From: Macrosoma leucophasiata
Taxonomy: Eukaryota > Arthropoda > Insecta > Lepidoptera > Hedylidae
Assembly (NCBI GenBank): GCA_036365455.1
Contig: JAWQUS010000017.1
Coordinates: forward strand, 4,650,001-4,714,000
Direction of reading: 5' to 3'
DNA: 64,000 bases
The notes beneath the pieces were generated by a model, which saw only the letters and a list, made by a program, of their open reading frames with translations, was not told the DNA's origin and searched no databases. Below are positions 20,066 through 31,769 of the stretch, piece after piece; position 1 is the stretch's first letter, and every line of letters begins with the position of its first letter. The position numbers were made by a program, and so were the translations under genes.

Positions 20066-21239
20066 GCAAAAGCAGCATTCGTGTTATCACAACTAGGTAG
20101 GAACATTGTTTATTAAACAAGCGTAATAAACTATCGGCACGAATTAAAATCCGCACATAAACGGTATGCATAAGGTTAAATCCTATATTACGCGTCGCCA
20201 GTTTTGACCTCGCGAATAACAAAACAATCCATAGCTTACAGGTAATCCAAAATCGATTTTTACGTAGAGTCGTAGAGTCATATTTTATCGATTTTTACGT
20301 AGTACACAAAATGTATACACTGTTTTGGCCAATAAGTGTATATTAATGTTTGTGATATCGTGAAAAGGGATATAAAACACAACAATTACGTACCCATATT
20401 AATATTATCATTGATATATCATTGCCGCAAAGACCATCTCCAGTAAATTAACACGTAAGTGCTAAATAAACGTCACTCTTTTATCTACATGTATACATTT
20501 GTAGATATATCACACTATTATCAAACAAGTAAAAACAATGTATATGTAGGTAAATACCTACGAAGTTAACAGCGTAAAATAACGTATTTCTACTTTGAAA
20601 TCACATTTAAGAATAATCGCATGTTTATAATATATTTAATTTAGTTAATACACAACACACTTAATGTTTTTTATGTAAATTGTGCCACGGCCAATTATTT
20701 ACGCTCATGCAGAATGTGAGCAAATTTTTTATATTCCCTCCGACCCTTGAAAATGAATCGTATATTTTATAAGAAATAAAGTAGTCATAAATAAGCGAGT
20801 ATATCAAAAAACAATATTAGAAAAATAAACAACAAAAAGATAACAACTGCGAAAACATACAAACTGGAGAAAATTTACCACGATCTTTTCAGTTTGTACA
20901 TTTTATTACCTTTTAATTTTTGAAAACATTTGAAAATTTCGAAACGATAATATTGCTATAACACTATAATGGTAGGGGAGCCCAACCCAGACCGACCTTC
21001 ACTCATCTGTTTACCTAATGAAACATTATTTTTATCAAATTTCATACTAAACAAATATGAAATATGAGTGTGAAAATTGAAGTGTTTGTTTATTATGAGA
21101 TTTTAGTCTTGCATGTGATTGCCAATCAAATATAAATAATTTGTTTACATAGGATAAAAAAATAATCTGTAAGTCTCATTTTAAATTTGTTTTCTAAACA
21201 GACTAAAGCTTGTTTTAGATAATTTTTATTTACAGCAAG
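20066..21239. other. Stretch with no recognised feature
   Basis: AT-rich; no domain-bearing ORF. Confidence 0.5.
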
Positions 21240-21440
21240 CTGTTACCCGCAAATCGTCCGCGAAATCTTTGACATCGGCATAAAAAGTATCCTATGTCCT
21301 TTTTTAGAGTTCTAATTGTGTCCATGCAAAATTTTATCATAATTGGATAGGCGGTTTCGCCGTGAAAGGGTACATATCAGACAAAGGTTTGTCGCATATG
21401 CATATATCTATGTATATTATAAGTTAATAATAAATAGATA
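21240..21440. repeat. Probable dispersed-element end fragment
   Basis: AGCTGTTACCCGCAAATCGT and AATTGGATAGGCGGTTTCGC resemble the ends of common lepidopteran interspersed elements. There is no second copy in this window, so the call is weak. Confidence 0.3.
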
Positions 21441-21696
21441 TATATATATTAGTACCTACATATGGATACAATAACAATTCCTAGTGATCAGACGATAACC
21501 CAAAAAGTTCGAACAACACAGATACAGCAGACGAACAAAAAGAGAATCCCTAATAAGATCTATTCGTCACAATGCTCGAAAGCGTTAGCAAAAATGTTTT
21601 TCAATTAAACAACAAAGACGATTGGAATTGTTTGGCAGAAGAGATATTTTTTACTCACTTATTTGTATTGTAAATTGCGAACATTGGTGTAGTACA

Positions 21697-21806
21697 TGTT
21701 ATATATTGTACTTTATTGGAGGGTGTACATGTAATACATTATAATTGTATGGTAGGGTATTTTAAATAAAGTCAGTGTTCAACCAACATACGTGTGTTTC
21801 ACTACA
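21697..21806 (+). repeat. 5' LTR of element 2
   Basis: Starts TGTTATATATTG and ends TTTCACTACA. TTATAAT (about 21739-21745), AATAAA (21765-21770) and an arthropod initiator TCAGT (21772-21776, A at 21774) lie in order, so the poly(A) signal sits upstream of the probable start site. Confidence 0.9.
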
Positions 21807-21824
21807 TGGTGACAGCGGTGCGCG
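21807..21824 (+). other. Primer-binding site of element 2
   Basis: TGGTGACAGCGGTGCGCG begins directly at the LTR edge, with the TGG expected to pair with a tRNA CCA end. Which tRNA it matches was not determined. Confidence 0.65.
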
Positions 21825-21912
21825 AATTATAATTAAAAACCCGCTTTAGTAGTTTAATTTCAAGTTGTGTACTTGCAAATTATCGTGTTTGTTTTTGTTT
21901 GTGATAAAAAAT

Positions 21913-24900
21913 ATGGAACACGCGCGTCCTCCAGCAGAGTTATGCCTTGAAGGGGGTCCGGCCGCGCGGTCGGAGTCGTGGCGTCAATGGCGGAAACAAT
22001 TTGATGTATTCCTGAAGGCCTCTGGAGTGAGCAAAGAGCCTAAAGACGTACAGGCCAGTTTATTGGTGAACCTCATTGGATCAGCGGGATACGAAGTATT
22101 TTCAACTTTTACATTCGTAGACGGTGAAACGGACGACGATATTAACTGCGTTTTGAAAAAATTCGATTATTACTTTGGCATAAAACCGAATATTACCGTC
22201 AAGAGGTATAAGTTCTTTACCCGTAACCAGCAAGAGTGTGAGAGTATTGATGATTACGTAACTTCGCTGCGGTTACTTAGTAAAGAGTGCGAATTTGGAT
22301 CCTTACAAGAAAGCTTACTGCGAGATAAAATTGTATGTGGCATAATAAATAACATTGTACGAGATCGATTACTACGGACGGAAGACTTGACACTATCGAA
22401 GGCTATTTCTGTTTGTCAAGCGGCGGAAATCTCAAAGGAAGAAAGTGTATCGATCGATGGCGATGGCAAAGTGATGACTCAGGCAGCTGTGGATGCGGTG
22501 TATGAGCGCGGCGGGCGCTGGCGCATGGGCCGGCGCGGCGCACGAGGCGCACGAGGCGCGCGAGGCGCACGAGGCGGCTGGCGCGGTGCGCGCCGCGGGC
22601 CGCCGCCGGCTGCGTGGACGGCACCGCGGGCTGCAGGTTCAATGTGTGCAAGTTGCGGTGATTCTAACTGTACTGGCGATGAATGGTGTCCGGCGCGTAA
22701 TGCATTGTGTTTTATATGCGATAAAAAAGGTCATTTTTCGCGAGTGTGTGAGCACAAGAAAACAATGCGTAAAGTGCTAAATTTAAGTTTCGATTCGGAG
22801 GAATGCAGTGACAGTAAGGATATGTTTTATGTGGATACTGTACATGCTAATAAAGATATCGGTAAGTCAAATAAAGAATGGTTTGAATTTATAAATTGTA
22901 AAGGTAACAATATTTCGATTAAAATAGACACAGGCTCGATGATTAATGTAATATCAAAGTATACATATATAAATATTGGTTTTCGTACACAACAATTAAA
23001 ACCATTTTTGAAAAGAGTACATTCCTTTACTGGTAATCGGTTGCCTATTATTGGTGCGATAAACCTAGATATTACTTATAAAAATAAATGTTTCAATTTA
23101 CCTTTTGTTATTGCCGATCTAAAATGTCAAAATATATTGGGATTAGAAGCATGTATTTTGTTGGGATTAATTGAGTGTGTAAACAGTATAAACTTAAATA
23201 CATATTCCAGTTTATTTCAAGGATTAGGGAAGTTACCCGGAAAGTATACCATTGTAATAGATAAGAACGTGCAACCGGTGATGTCTCCCACGAGAAAAAT
23301 ACCGTTAGGACTTAAAAACAAATTATTATTAGAAATAAAAAGAATGGAATCACTAAATGTTGTTAGAAAAGTCACACATCCAACAGAGTGGGTTAATGCA
23401 ATAGTGTTAGTGGTTAAAAAAGACGGCAGCATTCGTGTTTGTTTAGATCCTAGGCCGCTAAACCGCGCGGTGAAGCGCGCGCAGTATTCGCTGCCGACGG
23501 TGACTGAGCTCGCGGTAAAGCTTCGCGGTGCGAGCGTGTACAGCGTGTTAGATGCGCGTTCCGGATTTTGGATGGTTGAGCTCGATGACGCCAGCGCTGA
23601 CCTTTGTACTTTTAGTACACCTTTTGGCCGTTATCAGTTTTTACGATTACCGTATGGTATTAGCTGTGCTCCTGAAATTTTTCACGCTAAACTTCGACAA
23701 TATTTAGAGGATTTGGAGGGAGTGGAGTCATTTGCTGACGATGTTATAGTATGGGGGCGTACAGTAGAAGAACACGACAAGAGGTTAACGTCTTTATTAG
23801 AACGAGCACAAAGTATAGGTATTAAGTTTAACCGAGAAAAGTGTAAGTTTGGCGTACCAGAGATTACATATCTCGGTCATAAATTCAATGTTAACGGTAT
23901 GAAAGTAGACGATTCAAAAGTAAAATCTATATTAGAAATGCCTTATCCTAATGATAAAAAATCTTTAGAAAGATTTTTAGGTATGATTAATTATTTATCA
24001 AAGTTTATACCCAACTATTCTGATTCTGTTAACGTTTTAAGGAGTTTGCTGAAAAAGGACGTAGAATGGTTATGGGAGCACTGCCACTGTGAGGCAGTCG
24101 ACGGATTGAAGCGAAAGTTAACTTGTGCACCGGTGTTAGCAATATATGACACGGAGTCTCCGGTAGTTCTGTCCGTAGACGCGAGCAGTATAGCGGTCGG
24201 GGCTGTGCTGCTGCAGGAGGGCAGACCGGTGGAATTCGCTTCACTCACGTTCACAGATGCTCAGACCAGGTATGCACAAATAGAGAAAGAAATGCTCGCT
24301 ATTGTGTTTGCTGTGGAACGATTTAGACAATATATATATGGAAGGTCGGATGTAACAGTTCAAACAGATCATAAGCCTTTAGAAGCTTTGTTTAACAAGC
24401 CTTTAGTTTTGGTACCGGCGCGTATACAAAGGATGATGATGAGAGTGCAAGGATTTGATATCAAGGTGATATATGTTCCTGGAAAATATATGTACATTGC
24501 GGATACTTTGTCGAGAGCACCATTGAACGAAGTTATGAATGAGAATGTTAGCGAAGAAGCGGATTTACAAATTTGTTTAATGCTTGAGAATGTGCCTTTT
24601 AGTGATGTAAAGTTAAAAATAATTAGAGAAGAAATAGTACAGGATAGTGATTGTAAAAACCTCATTAAATATATAAAAAATGGTTTTCCAAAAAATAGAC
24701 GCGATATGGTTTACGCGCTCAGTGTCTTCTGGCCGTACAGAGACGAATTACACTACAGTGATGGCATTATATTTAAGGGCAATCGAGTATTCATTCCGCG
24801 CCGCCTGCGATCGGATATGATACGACGAACGCACGAGGGCCATCTGGGCATAGAAAGGTGCAAGCAGCGGGCGCGCGAGGTGATGTTTTGGCCGGGCATG

Positions 24901-26013
24901 GCCGCCGACGTGGAGGCCGCGGTGCGCCGCTGCCAGGCCTGCGCCGTGCACGCGCCGCGCCCGCGCCGGCAGCCCCTGCTGCTGCACCAGGTGCCTCCGC
25001 TTCCGTGGAATAAATTGGCTTCGGATATTTTTACACACAAAAGAAAAAACTATATTATACTGGTTGACTATTTTTCAAACTTTGTCGAAGTCGAGGAGTT
25101 AACTGGCATCGGAAGCAAAAATGTTATAAAATTCATGAAATCGCAGTTTTCGCGGCACGGTATTCCATCTGAATTGGTTACGGATAATGGACCAGCATAC
25201 GGCTCATTCGCGTTTAAACAGTTCATGCAAGAGTGGGAAATATGTCATACGACATCATCCCCGCATTATGCGCAATCCAACGGTAAAAGCGAGAGAGCGG
25301 TACAAACAGTAAAAAATATGCTGAAAAAATGTATAGACTCGGGTCAAGATTTTTATTTAAGTTTACTGAATTTTAGATCGACTCCTCGAAGCGGGCTAGA
25401 TTCGCCTGCACAGATGCTGATGGGTCGACGATTGAAAACAAAATTGCCGATTACTGCGGAGTTATTAAGAGAACCTGTAAATAATGAACACAATTACCAG
25501 GTATTGATAAAACAACGAAATGATGTAAAAAATCAATATGACAAGACAACAAGACCTCTTGAAGAATTGGCGCTGGGCGATAGTGTGACAATGGTTTCCA
25601 ATGGACTGAGGAAGCTGGTGACTGTCGTGGAACGCACACGTGAACCCCGTTCATTTGTGGTTGAGGATGAATATGGCAATAGATATCGACGTACGCGTAA
25701 TCAGTTGGTGTTACGGCAATCATATGATAAAAATAGTACCAGTATTGTGAAAGCTAAATCCATGCATAATGATTCCACTTCAAATTCTCAATATAAAACT
25801 ATTATGTCAGGTGTTCGGCGTCGGCGTAAAATAGCTAACTTTGAACAAAAGAGTCAGCAGGTTGATTATTCCAATGATTCAGATGAGTGTGACGCTTATT
25901 ACACCGACAGCGACGACGGTATGCCACCATCACCGCCGCAGGTATTTATTAGTAGGTCCAAGGAGAGAACAGCACGTATGCTGACGCGTTCGGATAGTAA
26001 CAGGTCGACATAA
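21913..26013 (+). CDS. gag-pol: Gag-Pol polyprotein of element 2 (1366 aa)
   Basis: One frame encodes all enzymes, so no frameshift is needed. I place the start at the ATG at 21913; the frame is open further upstream but without an ATG. Gag region: capsid-like WRQWRKQFDVFLKASG, then an Arg-Gly-Ala repeat region (about 200-235), then cysteines ending in a canonical CX2CX4HX4C zinc knuckle (C266-C279). Protease: KIDTGS, Asp339. RT: RVCLDPRPLN, SVLDARSGFW, LPYGISCAPEIFHAKL and FADD at 607-610. RNase H: LSVDASSIAVGAVLL and VQTDHKPLEALF. Integrase: HHCC (HEGHLGIERC to CQAC), Asp1038, Asp1091 and Glu1127 with 35 residues between the last two. After integrase comes a basic and acidic C-terminal tail. 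GC-rich islands alternate with AT-rich parts. No lesion seen. Confidence 0.93.
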   Translation: MEHARPPAELCLEGGPAARSESWRQWRKQFDVFLKASGVSKEPKDVQASLLVNLIGSAGYEVFSTFTFVDGETDDDINCVLKKFDYYFGIKPNITVKRYKFFTRNQQECESIDDYVTSLRLLSKECEFGSLQESLLRDKIVCGIINNIVRDRLLRTEDLTLSKAISVCQAAEISKEESVSIDGDGKVMTQAAVDAVYERGGRWRMGRRGARGARGARGARGGWRGARRGPPPAAWTAPRAAGSMCASCGDSNCTGDEWCPARNALCFICDKKGHFSRVCEHKKTMRKVLNLSFDSEECSDSKDMFYVDTVHANKDIGKSNKEWFEFINCKGNNISIKIDTGSMINVISKYTYINIGFRTQQLKPFLKRVHSFTGNRLPIIGAINLDITYKNKCFNLPFVIADLKCQNILGLEACILLGLIECVNSINLNTYSSLFQGLGKLPGKYTIVIDKNVQPVMSPTRKIPLGLKNKLLLEIKRMESLNVVRKVTHPTEWVNAIVLVVKKDGSIRVCLDPRPLNRAVKRAQYSLPTVTELAVKLRGASVYSVLDARSGFWMVELDDASADLCTFSTPFGRYQFLRLPYGISCAPEIFHAKLRQYLEDLEGVESFADDVIVWGRTVEEHDKRLTSLLERAQSIGIKFNREKCKFGVPEITYLGHKFNVNGMKVDDSKVKSILEMPYPNDKKSLERFLGMINYLSKFIPNYSDSVNVLRSLLKKDVEWLWEHCHCEAVDGLKRKLTCAPVLAIYDTESPVVLSVDASSIAVGAVLLQEGRPVEFASLTFTDAQTRYAQIEKEMLAIVFAVERFRQYIYGRSDVTVQTDHKPLEALFNKPLVLVPARIQRMMMRVQGFDIKVIYVPGKYMYIADTLSRAPLNEVMNENVSEEADLQICLMLENVPFSDVKLKIIREEIVQDSDCKNLIKYIKNGFPKNRRDMVYALSVFWPYRDELHYSDGIIFKGNRVFIPRRLRSDMIRRTHEGHLGIERCKQRAREVMFWPGMAADVEAAVRRCQACAVHAPRPRRQPLLLHQVPPLPWNKLASDIFTHKRKNYIILVDYFSNFVEVEELTGIGSKNVIKFMKSQFSRHGIPSELVTDNGPAYGSFAFKQFMQEWEICHTTSSPHYAQSNGKSERAVQTVKNMLKKCIDSGQDFYLSLLNFRSTPRSGLDSPAQMLMGRRLKTKLPITAELLREPVNNEHNYQVLIKQRNDVKNQYDKTTRPLEELALGDSVTMVSNGLRKLVTVVERTREPRSFVVEDEYGNRYRRTRNQLVLRQSYDKNSTSIVKAKSMHNDSTSNSQYKTIMSGVRRRRKIANFEQKSQQVDYSNDSDECDAYYTDSDDGMPPSPPQVFISRSKERTARMLTRSDSNRST

Positions 26014-26281
26014 ATTGGTTATAGCATGTTGGATTTGTGTTTTTTCATAATTGGTTAAAGGTTATAGTTTTTTTTTGTTGTTTACTTATTAGAACATAAG
26101 TACATAGCTATGTAACAGAATTATTATTATTCTCCTTGTTTCCTATTAATTACAAGATACGAACACGTATCTTACCAGGCCTACCAGCTTATTAATATAT
26201 TTTACATTTAGTGCATTATTTACCTTTGGCGTAAAATTTGTTTCGTTTTTTTTTTTTTGTTTTATTTTGAAAGGGGAAGGA
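26014..26281 (+). other. 3' non-coding part and polypurine tract of element 2
   Basis: T-rich non-coding DNA ending with a purine run against the 3' LTR. Confidence 0.7.
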
Positions 26282-26391
26282 TGTTATATATTGTACTTTA
26301 TTGGAGGGTGTACATGTAATACATTATAATTGTATGGTAGGGTATTTTAAATAAAGTCAGTGTTCAACCAACATACGTGTGTTTCACTACA
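26282..26391 (+). repeat. 3' LTR of element 2
   Basis: Identical to the 5' LTR. AATAAA at 26350-26355 precedes the expected poly(A) site. Confidence 0.9.
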
Positions 26392-26396
26392 GTACA

Positions 26397-28566
26397 TTTT
26401 ATTTATTTTAGTTCTTAAAGGCTGAGACTAATTCTAGGAGTATGTTAAGCCTCCTAATCCCTAAAGTATACACAGATAGAAACTAGAATAAAACTTGAGA
26501 AGCAAAATCGTGTTAGTAGTAGGTATGGGATTTAAATATATTATTGATATTTGTGAGGATTAATTTATGGTTTATGTTCAGCGTCAGTATTCTTGGGATT
26601 GAACATTCTCCCAACAGCTAGCCTTTAAAAAAGCCCATTTAATACAATTGTGAAATGAACGTGACACATAGCGCGAAAAGTTTTTTAGGTAAAGTACCTA
26701 ACTATTTACGACGTAGAACACTTGATCACAGGGGTAATAAATGTAGTGATAATGAACGTTTTGTTAAATAGATTTTGGATAAGCGAGGAGTTCTCAGACT
26801 GCAGGTTGATAGTTTGTTAGTTAATGAAATATAATATTGTAGATAAGAAGCCACAGCGGGAGTTAAAAATCTAGTTTCAATCATAGAATGATAGAATAAA
26901 GTACAAACACAACTTGAAAGCATTAGTACCTCCACGTGGAAGATCAATGGCCTTAAAAAATATTTTTTAAGGCCATTGATGAATATGAAACTAATTTCAT
27001 AGCAACAAGCGAAAGATTCTCTTTTCGTAAATTAGACTAAACAAGCACTTGTGAAGTGATGAGTAAATCGAGTTGATTCAAGTGTCAATATCACCAAACA
27101 GTAATCATCAAACATTAATTCAGACAGTCGCACTTGAATAAATGTATTTAGATTCGTGAGGACTGACTCAACGAGTGAAGTCATGTTTCTGTTGAATAAA
27201 ATTATAACTGGCTGTTGTTTGCTTACTTTCTTTCTTTAATTATTTTCATGTAATTTTTTATTCAACACCAAACATCCTAATGTTTATACTTTCAAATGTA
27301 GATACTTATTTATTTACGAAATCGATACCAAATAAATTATTTAGTTTGTAAATTTCTATGCCATCCAATTGTTCATAAAAAAGAAGCAGTTACTTTATTA
27401 TAAGGATTTACCAAATCATCTCAAATTTGACATGGATTTTCATAATGAACGAGATTCACAGTTGAATACCTAAATATTTAGAATTGGAACAGCGCATGCA
27501 TGTATTGTTACCACGTCTTGGTAAAATAAACACAGGAATGACGACACACGACAGTGGATTCATCCAATAACGTATTCATAAAATGCAAATCCTCGTAAAA
27601 ACAAAAAGGCACTGAACCGTAAAAATGATTCTATTTCGAATACATCAGTTAACAACATGAACGATAACGGATTTTGGAAAAGTTATATTTTTATGAATTA
27701 TGAATATTTATATGCAATGCGGATTTAAATTTGCATTAATTCAAACTGAATAAATATCTGATGTGATGATGCCAAGGATGGAATTGAATAAAGCAATTAT
27801 TTAGGCCGAGGTTGAAAATTTAACGCGTAGATCTTGTTGCTTTTGAAAAAATATACGTGTAGCATTATTCACAATTTAAATAATATTTAAAATAACATAT
27901 TATTCCAATTTAATAACAATTAATAAAATTTTAGTGTCAATTAATTTACATGCTCAATGACATCTTTTAAAATAAATTTATACGTTTTTAAGTAGTATGT
28001 AATCACTCACGTAATGTTTTGACCGTCACAATGGATCTAGTATAATCCACAGTAGCACTAAATTGAAACTTCATTATTGGATCGTTGCTCTAAATGTCTA
28101 ATTCTCGATAATCACTCAACAAAAATCATATATCTACTATTTTTATTGCCAACTAAATCAACATGAGGTTTTACGTACATGAAGCTATTTCCAGCCCGTC
28201 ATAAGATCGGGCCACTTGTTATAATTTGAATCACAGATGCTATTGGTGAATTGAGATCAAAGATTTCATAGTCATTGCCGGGTGAGCGCGAATTGCATCA
28301 TCTTTATCTGATTAGATCAGTTCGTTGACTCCCGAACGTGGCGGCGATCGAGTATGAACACAAGCAAATAAGTATTGTAAACGATGATTTTAGTCTACTG
28401 AATTAGACAGAATATTTATATTTGTACTAGGTGTCCTGGCAAACTTTATGGCGCCTTAGCGGTTTGAGATAGGTACACTTTACGACGTATGTAAAGCTTG
28501 AGTGGACAATTAAGCAAAATCACTCTTTTTTATGAAAAATAAGTGCTCATTTAGTACTAATTATTA
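26397..28566. other. Stretch with no recognised gene; one perfect palindrome
   Basis: AT-rich. Contains the palindrome at 26943-26980, listed separately. The minus 73-aa ORF (26726-26947) has no domain. A GC-richer patch at about 28270-28350 is unexplained. Confidence 0.45.
26943..26980. repeat. Perfect 38-bp palindrome
   Basis: ATCAATGGCCTTAAAAAAT meets its exact complement with no loop. Confidence 0.85.
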
Positions 28567-28745
28567 ATTTTAAGGTGACAAACAATCGTGCAGTTTACAT
28601 GGATGTTAAATGATGACTGCAGCCTTTAGATACACACAAAAACCAGAGGTCAAAATGCTCAAAATGATACGTTGTTCGGAGACCTTAGTTGTTCTGTCTC
28701 TGTGATAGTTATTACGGGGCCACGCAAAATGGTTAATGCTGCTAA
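28567..28745 (-). repeat. SINE-like family S copy
   Basis: The minus strand contains TAACTATCACAGAGACAGAA, TTTTTGTGTGTATCTAAAGG and GCTGCAGTCATCATTTAACA, matching other S copies. The 5' part is lost. Confidence 0.55.
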
Positions 28746-29684
28746 ATTAAATTATACGCTCAATAAGCTTGACCAAAGATTTTAAACCTTCCTATCTTTT
28801 AATAAATCTATCCACTTCTTACAACACTTACAGCTCGAAACAGCATTACCAAATAAAATAAAAGTAATAAAAATCCGTCAAGCCGTTTCGGTGGAGTGCG
28901 ACCACAAACAACACCATGGCATGAGATTATTATATATTCGATTGTTAGAATTGACACTCAAATAATTAAAAGAGTTATAAGCGGAAACCTCCAAAATGTA
29001 AATGTATTTAGCAAAGAGATTACCAGGATCCTAGCAAACACTCCAGAAAATAGCTCTTCATGATTCCATCAAAGAGCTTAAGCATATACCTATATTGGTT
29101 ACATGCAGATATTGCTTAGTACGCAGTATTCTTAAATAAACATGTTTTCTGGCAGTAGACTAAGCGTTTCAATGATTTGATGATTTTCCACAAATAATGG
29201 CGAAAAAAACTCCAGTTCCAACTACTCCTGAGGCGACGTCATTGACCCAACAGACCAAGTTGCATAAGGGGTGGGTGAACTTTACCAAGGTACAAATGGT
29301 GACGATATCGATTCATCGGCCCATCACCCAGGTCAATGAATCCGGCGCTAATTGGCTATTGGAACATTGATAAGCCACCTTGCCTATTGATGCTATGTTT
29401 TGACAAGAGACTGAATTATTTTGTGGTTTTGGCAAACGGCGCTGTTAATTTGTGCTGGCATTGGAAACGACTTTTGATCATGATTGGTTTGCAATAGGTT
29501 TTGAGAAAGACCAACAAATATACGAGTACTTATCAGAAATTTATAATCAGTACAGCAAAAAAGTTAAATAATCATTTTAGTTTATATACTCGAGCCGAGA
29601 ACAAGTTTTATTTCAATGAGCAAAAATCTTGTTAAAACTTGCACATCCAAAGTTACAAATCAAATGTTTTAGAGTTATGTTTGG
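28746..29684. other. Stretch with no recognised feature
   Basis: No ORF above threshold and no partner repeat seen. Confidence 0.45.
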
Positions 29685-30000
29685 ACGCAAAATGAGTAAC
29701 TTTTCTAATTGATTTTTTACACCTTGTGTCTGAAAAACCCAAATATCTTACGGAACCCTATTTTTCCAAAATAAAATATAGCCTTTGTTACCCGTGGATA
29801 ATGTAGCTTTCGAATAGTGAAGATATTCCTCGATATCTTTGATAGTTTAAGCAGCGTACGCAAAATAAGTAACTTACCTGGATGATTTTTTACACCTTGT
29901 GTCTGAAAAACCCAAATATCTTACGGAACCCTATTTTTTCCAAAATAAAATATAGCCTATGTTACCTGTGGATAATGTAGCTTTCGAATAGCGAAAGAAA
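29685..30000 (+). repeat. Direct tandem duplication, about 172-bp unit
   Basis: GATTTTTTACACCTTGTGTC, CCAAATATCTTACGGAACCC and GGATAATGTAGCTTTCGAAT occur twice, 172-173 bp apart, with over 95% identity across about 120 bp. The second copy continues into AAATCGGTCCAGTAGTTATT and an AAAC-repeat tail. Confidence 0.75.
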
Positions 30001-30085
30001 TTTTAAAATCGGTCCAGTAGTTATTGAGCCTATTCAAAACAAACAAACAAACAAAAAAATATTACCTCTTTATAATATTAGTTTA
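30001..30085 (+). repeat. Retroelement-like tail with (AAAC)n
   Basis: CAAACAAACAAACAAA then TTATAATATTAGTTTAGA is a common 3' end pattern of interspersed insect repeats (RTE-like); class uncertain. Confidence 0.4.
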
Positions 30086-30093
30086 GATTGGTA

Positions 30094-30390
30094 CAGTGGC
30101 GGACTAAGGTCATCAGGGGCCCGGGCTGCATTTCGCATTTGGAGGCCTCCACAAGCGTGACGCACGTCCAAAAAAAATTATTGGGACTCCCTCCCGTATG
30201 ATTGATAAGGAACATAGATTGTAAAATAAAAAAAAACCCGCGAGCAAAAAATAATACTACATTTCCCTCCGTAAGCTCTACAAATCTTTCATGATTCCCA
30301 GAGACCAAAGATCGACTATCTTTGGAGGCCCTCAGAACCGGAGGCCCGTGGCGGACCGCCCCAGCCGCCCTTCCTTTGAGTCCGCCACTG
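30094..30390. mobile_element. hAT-like MITE
   Basis: Ends CAGTGGCGGACT and AGTCCGCCACTG are exact inverted repeats; CAGTGGCGGA-type termini are typical of hAT MITEs. No convincing 8-bp target duplication remains. The minus-strand ORFs here (30078-30401, 30316-30507) are repeat sequence. Confidence 0.6.
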
Positions 30391-31769
30391 CACGGTAGCA
30401 TTCAACCTTAGCAGCAGGCAGATGAAGCTACATAGTGTGCTGACATCCTCTAGAAGTATAGCACAACCATCAGTAAAATACTTTGTGTGCGTTTTCTTTG
30501 ATTTCATCCTTCTTTTTTCCTTGCCAAAGTTTATATAAATCTGTCTTATAGTTCAGTTTTGGAAAAAAAAACAAACGGACTTGTATTTTTTAATATTATG
30601 TAATTGAGGACTCGTTTAGACCATTGATGTGTGAAGACCGACAGATTCGAAGAGTCGCGGATTCGTTGAATGATGGTCTATAGACAAATAGTTTTCGGTC
30701 TGGGTATTTGTGTATGTGTTTTGTGTGTGCAACTGCACCCAGGCTACAGGTTCATGGTTGGGGCTGTGAATGTTAGTGTCATTATTTTTGTATTTTAATA
30801 TGAGGTAGGTAAGTATGGATAATTTTGACAGAGGTTATACCTAACATTATATCGTTGCTCGATATATTAATTAAGCAACGAGTTGTCACGTATCATGCTC
30901 GACTTACTAGACTGGTATTAATTAGTTTACATGGCTGTAGCAATTACTTAATCATTTAGCAACCGAACATAACGTGATGCGCTATATAACAATTCAATTT
31001 CACAAATAGACTACGTACGCCTGTATCCCTTGGAGAGCGTTAGCTATATTAAAGGAGTTAAGCAAGAGTGAATTCAAGACAATGCTGCTCTGACAAGAAA
31101 TCGATTGAAATGTGGAAAGGGAATAAAGCAATGAGTTATTATATTAGGTAGGACAACGAATGCTTATGTATTGATAAATAAGTGAAAGATTTAGTCCTTT
31201 TTGGTTGAATTTACATTAGGTATGCTCTATGAAAAATACAATTACAAAGTGCATGCAGATACTAACAAAGACTTGAGCCATATTCTAAGTCGTAATCTCG
31301 ACCTTAACTCAACCTTACTCATTGGAATTGGTATTCTTAGTTGTAACTAATGACGTCAACTCGACATTTTGCCTGCGTTTGAGGCATGCTGCGTTGTATC
31401 GTTGATGGTTTGAGGTAAGAAAGCAATTGTCAAACTCCAAAGTACCTCACGACCTACTTTGAGGTTTCGAGGAGTAGGTATTTACATTTACGTCATATTC
31501 TTGCGCTCAATAAGTTCTTCGAGTCGGAATTGTCTGGAAATACCATATTTTTCTATAAATATGGATTTTTAAGACTTTGTGAATTATCTATATGATAATC
31601 CGTACACAAGATTTAATGTCAAAATACAACTAAGAATATGGATTTCGAGGCATCCTCATAAAGTATCTTAAGAGCTGAGTGTGAGTCAAGCAATATTTCA
31701 AGTAACGTCTTAGAATATGGGTGTTAATCCTTAGCTACATTACAATTTTTTTTTTATTGATGGATTTAC
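30391..31769. other. Stretch with no recognised feature
   Basis: Ordinary mixed-composition DNA. No domain-bearing ORF. Confidence 0.45.

Larger units (their letters stand above)
21697..26391 (+). mobile_element. Ty3/gypsy LTR retrotransposon, complete (element 2, mag-like tentatively)
   Basis: Identical 110-bp LTRs at 21697-21806 and 26282-26391, flanked by the 5-bp duplication GTACA (21692-21696 and 26392-26396). A tRNA-type primer site begins TGG at 21807, a single gag-pol ORF fills 21913-26013, and a purine tract (GAAAGGGGAAGGA) abuts the 3' LTR. Very short LTRs and a fused ORF are seen in the mag group of insect gypsy elements; that group name is inference. No env. Intact and recent. 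Confidence 0.93.

Noticed and set aside
21865..21912. Upstream TTG start for element 2 gag-pol
   Set aside because: Not an ATG; the ATG at 21913 is the first usable start in that frame.
22403..25723. Minus-strand and alternate-frame ORFs under element 2
   Set aside because: Shadows of the gag-pol frame, mainly over its GC-rich blocks.
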